6,160 nucleotides of DNA from an uncultured Paraprevotella sp. (GCA_900766785.1 CAAFWT010000110.1:1-6160); one strand, 5' to 3'; counted from the first letter of the stretch, positions 1 through 6,160 are shown. A program made the numbers and translations. Notes: a model not told the origin generated them from the sequence alone.

Positions 1-1655
1 ATGACCGTACCTGCATAACCCTTGTACACGGGTGCAGAAACCACAGGACGCTTCATATGAAGCCAGGCATGATTGGTATTCAGGCTCCAATGCTTGTTCA
101 CCTTCCAACTCAATACTCCCTCTATTCCTGCATTGTTCAGGTGACCTGCATTTACATTCTTCCTGTCCACCACCTGTATGATATTGTCTGCATCTATATA
201 GAAGACGTTTACGCCATAGGTGATGTTCTGTGGAGAGAGACTATGCTTCCAGGACAGTTCGTAGCTGACAAGACGCTCAGGACGCAGGTCCTCGTTGGAG
301 GGAGGATACAGATACATCTCGCGCATGGTGGGATTTCGGAAACCTTTACCGACGGTGGCTTTCAGCTGACCATCTGCAATAGGTCGGAAGACAAGTCCTG
401 CCTGTGGAATCCACTGACTGCGTGTTACCGTGTGATAATCCCATCTGATGCCTGCATCAATGGTGAGCCATCGGGTGAAGTGGTGACGAACGTCGGCATA
501 AATGGCTCCTTCATTATTCTTGGCCAGACCAGAGAGTTTGTTGGGGGTATCCACCACGTCACCCGTTTCTCTATTGGTATACCAGGCATGTCCGTATATG
601 CGTTGGTAATCGGCTCCCAAGGTCACATTTCCGCCCTCCCAAAAGGAGAAATTCTGATACCAGCTGGCACCTGCCAGAAAATCCTTTGATTGAAAGAGAT
701 TGGCCTGAGGGGTGCCTCCATTCATGGCATATCCGTCATTTATCTTATGCCTGCCAAAATTGTCATAAGCTGTCAGCCTTCCGCTGGAATGAGCATAATG
801 GTTCTCAAGGCTGAGAGAAACGATGCCTCGCGTAATCCATTGGTCGGCCTCAAGGAGGGGGGCTGTGATGGTTCCAGGCTGCGAGGCAGAATAATGCATG
901 ACGTCCATACTTGCCTGCACCTTCCAGTTGGTGGAAATGTGATAAGCCAATTTGGCAAAGGCACCTGTCTGCTGGAATCCCATCCGTGGTCTGTGATTAT
1001 CGGAACGGGCATATTGCACGGCTGCAGTAGCCTGCCATTTACCCTGACGTACCTGACAGCTGGCTTCGACCTGTACGGTACCATAACTGCCGGCAGCAGC
1101 GTGGATGTGTGTACGCACCCCATCCTGTTCCATCCCAAGGGTGATGATATTGACCACTCCCCCCATGGCGTTTGAGCCATAAAGCAAGGATGCAGGTCCA
1201 CGCAGCACCTCCACCCTTTGTGCCATGAGTGTGTGATAACTGTCGGCCACGGAATGCCCATAGATGCCATTGTATTGCGGTTGCCCATCCACGAGAATCA
1301 TCACCTGCCCAGCCGCCGAAGAGATTCCCCTGAGCATCATACCTCCAGAGCCTCCACCCGATACGCCGTATCCCATCACTCCGCGACTGGTGATCATCAA
1401 GCCAGGAACCTGCTCCATGAGGGTGGGAAGGATATTGGGACGATATTGAAGTGTGAGTTCTTCGCGAGTGACGGAGCTTATACTGAAGGGCAGATGTCTG
1501 CTCTGAGTGGCCATACGGCTACCGGTTACCACCACGTCGCTCATGCTGGACTGCATGGGAATGCTGTCGGATTCGGACACATCCTCTGCCCTCAGGAAAA
1601 GAGATGGCAGAAGGAAGGAAAGAGTAATGAAAAGGAATCTGTAATGAAAAGCCAT
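1..1655 (-). CDS. TonB-dependent outer-membrane receptor, partial (C-terminus beyond left edge)
   Basis: Outer-membrane active transporter that should import a scarce ligand using TonB/ExbBD energy. The frame is open from ATG at 1655 to the left edge, giving 551 complete codons; roughly 100 more residues would complete a usual receptor of this type. Residues 1-23 form a signal peptide (hydrophobic FLFITLSFLLPSLF, likely cleavage after LRA). A short TonB-box-like SDVVVTGSR lies at 39-47, directly followed by the plug domain to about 172, which contains LRGPASLLYGSNAMGGVVNIIT (151 onward). The rest reads as beta-barrel strands, including the conserved FRNPTMREMYLYPP...LRPE stretch at 439-460. 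There is no N-terminal carboxypeptidase-like domain and no SusD partner on this side, so it resembles the BtuB/CirA/HmuR-type rather than SusC. The ligand (corrinoid, haem, siderophore or metal) cannot be decided. It is the last visible gene of the run, 16 nt after the hydrolase stop. No clear Shine-Dalgarno site; in-frame TTG codons just upstream are less likely starts. Confidence 0.93.
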   Translation of the reverse strand, partial: MAFHYRFLFITLSFLLPSLFLRAEDVSESDSIPMQSSMSDVVVTGSRMATQSRHLPFSISSVTREELTLQYRPNILPTLMEQVPGLMITSRGVMGYGVSGGGSGGMMLRGISSAAGQVMILVDGQPQYNGIYGHSVADSYHTLMAQRVEVLRGPASLLYGSNAMGGVVNIITLGMEQDGVRTHIHAAAGSYGTVQVEASCQVRQGKWQATAAVQYARSDNHRPRMGFQQTGAFAKLAYHISTNWKVQASMDVMHYSASQPGTITAPLLEADQWITRGIVSLSLENHYAHSSGRLTAYDNFGRHKINDGYAMNGGTPQANLFQSKDFLAGASWYQNFSFWEGGNVTLGADYQRIYGHAWYTNRETGDVVDTPNKLSGLAKNNEGAIYADVRHHFTRWLTIDAGIRWDYHTVTRSQWIPQAGLVFRPIADGQLKATVGKGFRNPTMREMYLYPPSNEDLRPERLVSYELSWKHSLSPQNITYGVNVFYIDADNIIQVVDRKNVNAGHLNNAGIEGVLSWKVNKHWSLNTNHAWLHMKRPVVSAPVYKGYAGTV

Positions 1656-1671
1656 TCTCAACAAATATGTA

Positions 1672-2310
1672 TTAATCACCCACACCCCACAGGATACGTT
1701 CGTCTGCAATGGAAGTCATAGGGCCATGACCTGGATATACTCTTACATCGGCAGGAAGGGTGAGCAACTGTTGGCGGATGCTGCGCTGCAGGTCCATCTC
1801 GTTGCCTCCCAGGTCTGTTCGCCCTCTGCTTCCCTTGAACAGGGTATCACCAGTGAAGAGGACCTTCTGGGAGGGAACATAGAAACTCACTCCGCCAGGC
1901 GTATGTCCCGGGGTGGGAAGTACCTGAATTTCTATTTCACCCAACAGCAGAGGTTCATGGGCATGCAGCAACTCCCCTCGGGGTGGAAGATTTTCGGTCA
2001 GGTAGATACCCATCATCTTTGTCCACGAGGGCATGGACATGTAGACACCATTCTCGCTTTCGGTAAAACGGGGTTGGATACCATATTTATTATATATATA
2101 TTCCACGCCCAGGATATGATCAAAATGGCAATGAGTCTGAAGGCAAAGTTCCAGACGGAGTCCGTTATCCTCCAGGAATCGGGAGAAGAGCTGTTCTTCC
2201 ATCCTATCATTCATTCCAGGATCGATAACGGCAGCCTTCAGGCTGTTCTCATCCCAGATCAGATAGGTATTCTCCTGCAGGGGATTGAAGACGAAAGGAT
2301 GAATGTTCAT
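1672..2310 (-). CDS. Metallo-beta-lactamase-fold hydrolase, glyoxalase II/YcbL-like
   Basis: Predicted cytoplasmic two-metal hydrolase of 212 residues. The metal-binding signature is complete: THCHFDH at 59-65 (H60, H62, D64, H65), H136 in PTPGHTPGG, D155 in FTGDTLF, and H195 in YPGHGP. The sequence GSRGRTDLGG after D155 and the overall length match the single-domain glyoxalase II-like group (E. coli YcbL type), which lacks the C-terminal glutathione-binding domain of classical glyoxalase II. The substrate is therefore probably a small thioester or ester, but it cannot be named; many Bacteroidota do not make glutathione, which argues against the classical hydroxyacylglutathione reaction (inference). 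Its ATG overlaps the rsmG stop as ATGA, which suggests translational coupling. No signal peptide is seen, so it is not a secreted antibiotic beta-lactamase. Confidence 0.93.
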   Translation of the reverse strand: MNIHPFVFNPLQENTYLIWDENSLKAAVIDPGMNDRMEEQLFSRFLEDNGLRLELCLQTHCHFDHILGVEYIYNKYGIQPRFTESENGVYMSMPSWTKMMGIYLTENLPPRGELLHAHEPLLLGEIEIQVLPTPGHTPGGVSFYVPSQKVLFTGDTLFKGSRGRTDLGGNEMDLQRSIRQQLLTLPADVRVYPGHGPMTSIADERILWGVGD

Positions 2311-2927
2311 AGAGCCGTAAAGACAATCTTTTTGGTTTTGAAATACTCTTCGCTGAAATAGTCGGAGAGCGGGGTGATCATCGTACTCTTCTTATAAGGC
2401 ATGGTTTCATGTTCCAGTTCGCCGCCCTTCAGACAGATGAGTCCATTGGGCAACCCATTATGCCCCTCTCGTTTGATGAGCTTGCGGGCAATATTTGCCA
2501 AATCGGCCAGAGGCATGACCGCGCGTGACACCACGAAATCATACTTATCCTGGACTTCCTCTGCGCGTCCCCATTGAATGGTCACATTCTTCAATCCCAG
2601 AGCAGAAACGACCTCCTGGCACACATGTGTCTTCTTGCGGATAGAGTCCACCAGATGGAAATGAGAGTCGGGAAACATGATGGCCAATGGGATGCCGGGG
2701 AATCCTCCTCCCGTGCCCAAATCCATGACGTGGGTATCGGGCTTGAAATGGATAAGCATGGCTATGCCCAGGGAATGGAGCACATGATGCTCGTAGAGCG
2801 AATCTATATCCTTGCGTGAAATCACGTTAATCTTGCTGTTCCAGTCATGGTAAAGCATGTCCAATGCTTCCATCTGGCGAGTCTGTTCCTCAGAAAGATG
2901 AGGGAAATATTTGTGGATGAGCTGCAT
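2307..2927 (-). CDS. rsmG: 16S rRNA (guanine-527-N7)-methyltransferase RsmG
   Basis: Uses S-adenosylmethionine to methylate N7 of G527 in the 530 loop of 16S rRNA; in other bacteria loss gives low-level streptomycin resistance (known for the family). The 206 residues match the usual family length. The N-terminal helical part carries YHDWNSKINVISRKD (26-40) and YEHHVLHSL (45-53). The SAM-binding motif I is VMDLGTGGGFPGIPLA (67-82), followed by the acidic-loop segment LVDSIRKK (92-99), WGRAEEV (119-125) and the family hallmark VVSRAV (132-137). All expected motifs are intact. It starts 14 nt after the lipoprotein stop and its TGA overlaps the hydrolase ATG by 4 nt. In many bacteria rsmG sits beside mnmG; here it lies between an envelope lipoprotein and a hydrolase. 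Confidence 0.97.
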   Translation of the reverse strand: MQLIHKYFPHLSEEQTRQMEALDMLYHDWNSKINVISRKDIDSLYEHHVLHSLGIAMLIHFKPDTHVMDLGTGGGFPGIPLAIMFPDSHFHLVDSIRKKTHVCQEVVSALGLKNVTIQWGRAEEVQDKYDFVVSRAVMPLADLANIARKLIKREGHNGLPNGLICLKGGELEHETMPYKKSTMITPLSDYFSEEYFKTKKIVFTAL

Positions 2928-2941
2928 ATATGTGTCGACTG

Positions 2942-3778
2942 TTATTTCTGAGGTAAGGCATCAGGGACGATGCACGAGGTGAGATCGGAGTAGGCAACCC
3001 GGGCAGTAACGAGGCCGCATGCCCATGGTGCTATCTCATAAGGGTTATACAGGAACTCCACGCTGTCTGCCAGCAATAGGAAGTTATTGTCCCGCACATA
3101 CACTTCACCGAGCGAGCAGATGGAAGTCTTCTCCACAAGCTGGTCCATGGAAGCGCACCCATTCTTCTGCATCAGACTCTCCTGGATGAGTTTCTTCACC
3201 TGTGGGAGGCTCTCATCGCGGAAGAAATCGGAATAATGGATGGCACGTCCCGTAAGGTTGTTCACATTCACACAATACTCTTCATAACTGCCATGGGCTC
3301 CGCCAAGATAAGAAGAGAGTGCTATACGATATGCCGACAGACCTGGATAAGAGTCTTCTGCCACCGATGATTGGATTTCATAAGTATACTGAGAGGAGAA
3401 ATTGTCCCCTCCTGTGAAATCATAAAACTCTTTCAGCTCGGATTCAAAGGCACGGGAAAGAGAGTCTGCCTGAGTGTGAATGACACTATCCAAAGGTATA
3501 TCATCCCTGCCCCAGAAAGCCTTGGTAAGGGAACTGTTGAACTGACGAGAGGCCTCATCGTCTCCCTTGGCTGCAAGCACACGGAAGAGAATATCGTAGG
3601 AAGGGGTCTCACGTCCTTCTATAATCTCTTTGTGCAGGTGATGGGTGATGGTATCCAAGACCACTCCCTGCTGAGCTTCTATGGTCAGAGAGTCAGAGGT
3701 GGAGGTGTTACTGGTCTGATTTCCTGTGCAACTGACGAACAGAATCATCAGTGCCATCATGAGGTTGTACTTTTTCAT
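2942..3778 (-). CDS. RsiV-like (DUF3298) lipoprotein
   Basis: A 278-residue exported lipoprotein of unknown role. MKKYNLMMALMILFVSC is a lipoprotein signal peptide with the acylated cysteine at C17, followed by a Ser/Thr/Asn-rich linker (18-31). The C-terminal half resembles the DUF3298 domain found in the anti-sigma factor RsiV: SYLGGAHGSYEEY (156-168), the segment TGRAIHYSDFF (176-186), and NPYEIAPWACG followed by VTARVAYSDL (245-266). The N-terminal part may be a weak DUF4163-like (PdaC/RsiV) segment, but I am not certain. Unlike Bacillus RsiV there is no cytoplasmic sigma-binding region and no sigma factor next to it, so an anti-sigma role is unlikely. Membrane attachment rather than free secretion is expected. 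The ATG at 3778 lies inside the 3' end of the antiporter gene (71-nt overlap); in the same frame a TAA occurs four codons upstream, and the signal peptide begins correctly here, which supports this start. Confidence 0.88.
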   Translation of the reverse strand: MKKYNLMMALMILFVSCTGNQTSNTSTSDSLTIEAQQGVVLDTITHHLHKEIIEGRETPSYDILFRVLAAKGDDEASRQFNSSLTKAFWGRDDIPLDSVIHTQADSLSRAFESELKEFYDFTGGDNFSSQYTYEIQSSVAEDSYPGLSAYRIALSSYLGGAHGSYEEYCVNVNNLTGRAIHYSDFFRDESLPQVKKLIQESLMQKNGCASMDQLVEKTSICSLGEVYVRDNNFLLLADSVEFLYNPYEIAPWACGLVTARVAYSDLTSCIVPDALPQK

Positions 3779-5063
3779 GTCGCTGAATTATGATATAAAA
3801 CAATGCTGTAGCACCTAAGATATAGGGATAATACAGGTACGGAATTATCTGCAGAGGATTTATCTTGGCCAGTCCTGATGCTATGAGCATCTGTGCACCA
3901 TAGGGGATGAGCCCCTGGGCAAAGCAACTGAACGTGTCCAGCAAACTGGCCGAACGGCGAGGATCGATATGGAATCGGGTGGATATCTCGCGTGCGAGTG
4001 GTCCCACCGTGAGGATGGCTATCGTATTGTTGGCTGTACAGATATCCGTGAAGACCACCAGGGTGGCAATACTCATCTCTGCTCCTCGCTTGCTGGAAAT
4101 ATGACGGGACAGACGTTGGGTGAGAAAGGTTATGCCACCACTTCGGTGCATGCCTTCTACCAGTCCGCCAGCCAGCATGGTGACGATGATGAGCTCGCCC
4201 ATGCCCATTACGCCATCGTTGATAGCATGAAACCAACCAAACAGGTCAAAACGCCCGAGAGCCATGCCCATAAAACCCGACATCAAGGTGCCTGTGGCAA
4301 GAACGAGCATCACATCCATGCCACAGAGGGCTGCAAAGAGTATATATATATAAGGTATGACGAGCAATCCGTCGGTCTGCAATATGCTTTCGGGAGCGAT
4401 GTCCACAGACTGGTTCTTCCCTATCAGGAGATAAAGCACAAGACAGATAAGGGCTGCGGGGACGGCTATACGAACATTACTGCGAAACTTATCTCTCAAC
4501 TCACAGCCTTGTGTCTTGGTGGCCATGATGGTGGTATCGGAGATAAAACTGAGATTGTCACCGAAGAAAGCACCTCCTACCACTATGGCCACGGTGAGAG
4601 GAAGAGGAAAACCTGCCTGGTGAGCCATTCCTCCTGCTATGGGCGTAAGGGCTGCAATGGTGCCCACACTGGTACCCACACTCAAGGAGATAAAGCAAGA
4701 GGCCAGGAAGATGCCACAAAGTATCATGCTGGATGGCAGGAGACTGATGGCCATGCCGACGGTGGCATCGATGGAGCCTGCCTGCTTGGCTGTGGAGGCA
4801 AATGCTCCCGCCAGAATGAAGATCCATATCATGGTCATCAAACCAGGACGGCTGGCACCATCTGTCAACACCTGGAAACGCTCCCCCACACTCTTACCAG
4901 GCATGGTGAAGAGAGAGAAACCACAAGCTATCAGAAATGCTACGATAATGGGCACAGCGTAGAAGTCCCCAGCAAACAAACTGAGGACAAAGTACGTGAG
5001 GAGAAACACCAGCAAAGGGCTGAGTGACAAGATCCCTCTACGATATCCTATTATCTGTTCCAT
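3708..5063 (-). CDS. nhaC: NhaC-family Na+/H+ antiporter
   Basis: Inner-membrane secondary transporter of 451 residues with about 11-12 hydrophobic segments; expected to exchange cytoplasmic Na+ for protons, though relatives in the same family (COG1757) include malate/lactate and amino-acid exchangers. Family motifs are SLSVGTSVGTIAALTPIA (126-143), GGAFFGDNLSFISDTTIMA (163-181), FTDICTANNTIAILTVGP (338-355) and DTFSCFAQGLIPYGAQ (376-391). The conserved acidic and polar positions in these segments are present. The open frame continues upstream of 5063 without a stop as far as 5666, but that part lies antisense to the kinase gene and looks unlike the family, so the start is placed at the ATG giving MEQIIGYRRGILSLSPLLV. 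The last 23 residues (HEKVQPHDG...) are a hydrophilic tail encoded in the overlap with the downstream lipoprotein gene and may not be conserved. First gene of the minus-strand run. The gene symbol denotes the family. Confidence 0.93.
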   Translation of the reverse strand: MEQIIGYRRGILSLSPLLVFLLTYFVLSLFAGDFYAVPIIVAFLIACGFSLFTMPGKSVGERFQVLTDGASRPGLMTMIWIFILAGAFASTAKQAGSIDATVGMAISLLPSSMILCGIFLASCFISLSVGTSVGTIAALTPIAGGMAHQAGFPLPLTVAIVVGGAFFGDNLSFISDTTIMATKTQGCELRDKFRSNVRIAVPAALICLVLYLLIGKNQSVDIAPESILQTDGLLVIPYIYILFAALCGMDVMLVLATGTLMSGFMGMALGRFDLFGWFHAINDGVMGMGELIIVTMLAGGLVEGMHRSGGITFLTQRLSRHISSKRGAEMSIATLVVFTDICTANNTIAILTVGPLAREISTRFHIDPRRSASLLDTFSCFAQGLIPYGAQMLIASGLAKINPLQIIPYLYYPYILGATALFYIIIQRHEKVQPHDGTDDSVRQLHRKSDQ

Positions 5064-5068
5064 GCATA

Positions 5069-5076
5069 CAAATGTA
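5069..5076 (-). promoter_or_regulatory. Candidate -7 promoter element for the antiporter run (proximal)
   Basis: On the minus strand this reads TACATTTG, an exact TAnnTTTG match, with ATTG (5103-5100) 23 nt upstream as a possible -33 element. It ends only 5 nt before the chosen ATG at 5063, so transcription would begin at or near the start codon, giving a leaderless or nearly leaderless message. It may be a chance match in AT-rich DNA. Confidence 0.3.
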
Positions 5077-5172
5077 CTATTCTTTCCCCAATTATGGTAC
5101 AATAAAAGCACACTTTTGAGGAAAAGAAGAGAAAAGATGGCCAAATGAGCATAAAATATCAACTTGTTTGTA

Positions 5173-5180
5173 TAAATTTG
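5173..5180 (+). promoter_or_regulatory. Candidate -7 promoter element for the kinase gene
   Basis: TAAATTTG matches the Bacteroidota primary sigma -7 consensus TAnnTTTG exactly and is followed by CA. It would place the transcription start near 5185 and give a leader of about 44 nt before the ATG. No good -33 TTTG/TTG is found at the usual distance upstream, so the assignment rests on the -7 element alone; activation by a regulator may compensate (inference). Confidence 0.5.
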
Positions 5181-5202
5181 CAAAGCAATTAGACAAAGAC
5201 TG

Positions 5203-5210
5203 CAAACATA
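5203..5210 (-). promoter_or_regulatory. Candidate -7 promoter element for the antiporter run (distal)
   Basis: On the minus strand this reads TATGTTTG, another TAnnTTTG match, with TTTG at 5237-5234 some 23 nt upstream inside the start of the kinase gene. It would give a leader of about 130 nt. It lies downstream of the plus-strand -7 element, so the two transcripts would overlap and the promoters would face each other. The -33 spacing is a little long. Confidence 0.3.
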
Positions 5211-5228
5211 ATACAAGAGAATACCATT

Positions 5229-6160
5229 ATGAGCAAAATCATAACCATGGGCGAAATCATGTTGCGCCTGTCCACTCCTGGCAACAGTCGTTTCGTACAG
5301 TCCGACAGCTTTTGTGTCAACTATGGAGGAGGAGAAGCCAACGTGGCGGTAAGCCTTTCTAACTATGGGCATGATGCATTTTTCATCAGCAGAGTACCCG
5401 CACACGAGATAGGGACTGCAGCTATCAATAGTCTGAGAAAAACAGGTGTTCACACCCCATATGTGATTCGCGGAGGTCAGCGACTGGGAATCTATTATCT
5501 GGAGACTGGTGCAAGCATGCGACCCAGCAAGGTCATCTATGACCGCGCACACAGCAGCATGAGCGAAGCAGACGTTACCGAATTTGACTTTGACAAGATA
5601 TTCCTGGATGCGGATTGGTTCCACTGGAGTGGGATTACCCCTGCCCTGGGAGCAAAGGCTGCACAATGTGTGGAAGCTGCATGCAAAGCTGCCAAGAAAG
5701 CAGGTGTAACCATAAGCTGCGACCTGAACTTCAGAAGCAAACTGTGGACATCAGAGCAGGCCATACAGGTGATGACACCACTCATGAAATATGTGGATGT
5801 ATGCATCGGCAATGAAGAGGATGCCGAAAAGACCTTGGGTATCAAGAACGAAGCCAACGTAGACGCAGGCCTGACTGATGCCGACTGCTATCAGCAGACC
5901 TTCATACAGCTCCACCAGCGATTCGGATTCCGCATCGTGGCCAGTACACTTCGCGAAAGCATATCAGCCACACACAATGGATGGAAGGCCTTGCTCTACG
6001 ATGGAGAAAAATTCTACAGGAGCAAGCATTATGATATCTGTCCCATCGTGGACCGTGTGGGAGCAGGAGACAGTTTCTCGGCAGGACTCATCCATGGACT
6101 GCTGAAATGGCAGGAGGCAAGCCAAGCACTCGAATTTGCCGTAGCTGCAAGTGCCCTCAA
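5229..6160 (+). CDS. kdgK: PfkB-family carbohydrate kinase, probable 2-keto-3-deoxygluconate kinase, partial
   Basis: Likely phosphorylates 2-keto-3-deoxygluconate to KDPG with ATP in the cytoplasm, a late step of hexuronate (pectin, glucuronate) breakdown. 310 complete codons are present and the frame is still open at the right edge; about 30 residues are probably missing. Domains in order: MGEIMLRL (7-14); the PfkB N-terminal sugar-binding signature NYGGGEANVAVSL (31-43); RLGIYYLETGASMRPSKVIYDR (85-106), typical of the KDG kinase subgroup; CDLNFRSKLW (164-173); IGNEEDAEKTLG (193-204); and the C-terminal PfkB signature DRVGAGDSFSAG (275-286), with D281 as the catalytic base and GAG as the anion hole. 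The ATG at 5229 fits the family N-terminus; ATG at M7 is an alternative. A purine-rich CAAGAGAA lies 7-14 nt upstream. Ribokinase or fructokinase are alternatives, less favoured because of the YYLETG...RPSKVIYDR segment. A KDPG aldolase gene commonly follows in this phylum but is outside the window. Confidence 0.9.
   Translation, partial: MSKIITMGEIMLRLSTPGNSRFVQSDSFCVNYGGGEANVAVSLSNYGHDAFFISRVPAHEIGTAAINSLRKTGVHTPYVIRGGQRLGIYYLETGASMRPSKVIYDRAHSSMSEADVTEFDFDKIFLDADWFHWSGITPALGAKAAQCVEAACKAAKKAGVTISCDLNFRSKLWTSEQAIQVMTPLMKYVDVCIGNEEDAEKTLGIKNEANVDAGLTDADCYQQTFIQLHQRFGFRIVASTLRESISATHNGWKALLYDGEKFYRSKHYDICPIVDRVGAGDSFSAGLIHGLLKWQEASQALEFAVAASAL

Larger units (their letters stand above)
5064..5228. 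other. Divergent intergenic region, antiporter run / kinase
   Basis: The only non-coding stretch in the window, 165 nt and clearly richer in A+T than the flanking genes. It must hold the start signals for both the plus-strand kinase and the minus-strand run. It contains Bacteroidota-type -7 elements on both strands, the perfect palindrome TTTGCAAA (5177-5184) and two TGCAAA direct repeats 22 nt apart (5179 and 5201). No small gene, tRNA or strong terminator hairpin was recognised by eye. Confidence 0.8.

Noticed and set aside
1656..1671. Possible terminator or separate promoter between the hydrolase and receptor genes
   Set aside because: The gap is only 16 nt, with no hairpin and no TAnnTTTG match in it.
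57..1721. Several plus-strand and one minus-strand open frames across the receptor gene
   Set aside because: The minus-strand receptor frame carries the signal peptide, plug motifs and barrel motifs without interruption; the others are shadows of it with no domain logic.
1726..2361. 211-codon plus-strand frame opposite the hydrolase
   Set aside because: It mirrors a metallo-hydrolase with every metal ligand intact and has no motif of its own.
3775..4236. 153-codon minus-strand frame overlapping the antiporter 3' half
   Set aside because: It lies out of frame with NhaC motifs and has His/Arg-rich low-complexity composition. Only its TGA position is of interest, as the possible ancestral stop discussed for the overlap.
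3969..5027. 352-codon plus-strand open frame opposite the antiporter
   Set aside because: It is antisense to a clearly conserved membrane transporter, has a hydrophilic, low-plausibility composition rich in His, Gly and Thr, and shows no recognisable domain.
5163..5217. Imperfect inverted repeat CTTGT...ACAAG flanking the intergenic core, as a terminator or riboswitch
   Set aside because: Only five bases pair cleanly around a loop of about 45 nt, with no GC stem or U-tract; it is not convincing as an RNA structure.
5064..5666. A 201-residue N-terminal extension of the antiporter frame, upstream of the ATG at 5063
   Set aside because: It runs through the AT-rich intergenic region and antisense to the conserved kinase N-terminus, and does not resemble NhaC N-termini; the usual family length is reached from 5063.

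Overview
The window looks like chromosomal DNA from a Bacteroidota member, probably Bacteroidales and perhaps Prevotella-like. This is inferred from three things. The two promoter-like sites in the one intergenic gap match the Bacteroidota -7 consensus TAnnTTTG. Starts lack strong Shine-Dalgarno sites. The gene content (short TonB-dependent receptor, DUF3298 lipoprotein, NhaC-type antiporter, KdgK) is typical of the group. The species cannot be fixed from the sequence alone.

Layout: about 5 kb (5063 down to position 1) is a tight run of five genes on the minus strand. In order of transcription they are an NhaC-family Na+/H+ antiporter (5063-3708), an RsiV/DUF3298-like lipoprotein (3778-2942), the 16S rRNA methyltransferase RsmG (2927-2307), a glyoxalase II-type metallo-beta-lactamase-fold hydrolase (2310-1672), and the N-terminal 551 residues of a TonB-dependent outer-membrane receptor (1655 to past the left edge). 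Junctions are a 71-nt overlap, a 14-nt gap, a 4-nt ATGA overlap and a 16-nt gap, so one polycistronic message is likely. A 165-nt AT-rich intergenic region (5064-5228) separates this run from a divergent plus-strand gene that leaves the right edge: a PfkB-family sugar kinase best read as 2-keto-3-deoxygluconate kinase (KdgK).

How the genes fit together: the minus-strand run mixes envelope and transport functions (antiporter, lipoprotein, outer-membrane receptor) with rRNA modification and a small hydrolase. It looks like a housekeeping operon rather than a dedicated pathway. The kinase belongs to hexuronate catabolism (KDG to KDPG) and is probably regulated separately. I see no RNA gene, mobile element, CRISPR array or terminator hairpin, and no convincing new system. 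The points most worth checking are the long antiporter/lipoprotein overlap, the orphan RsiV-like lipoprotein, and the compact divergent promoter region.
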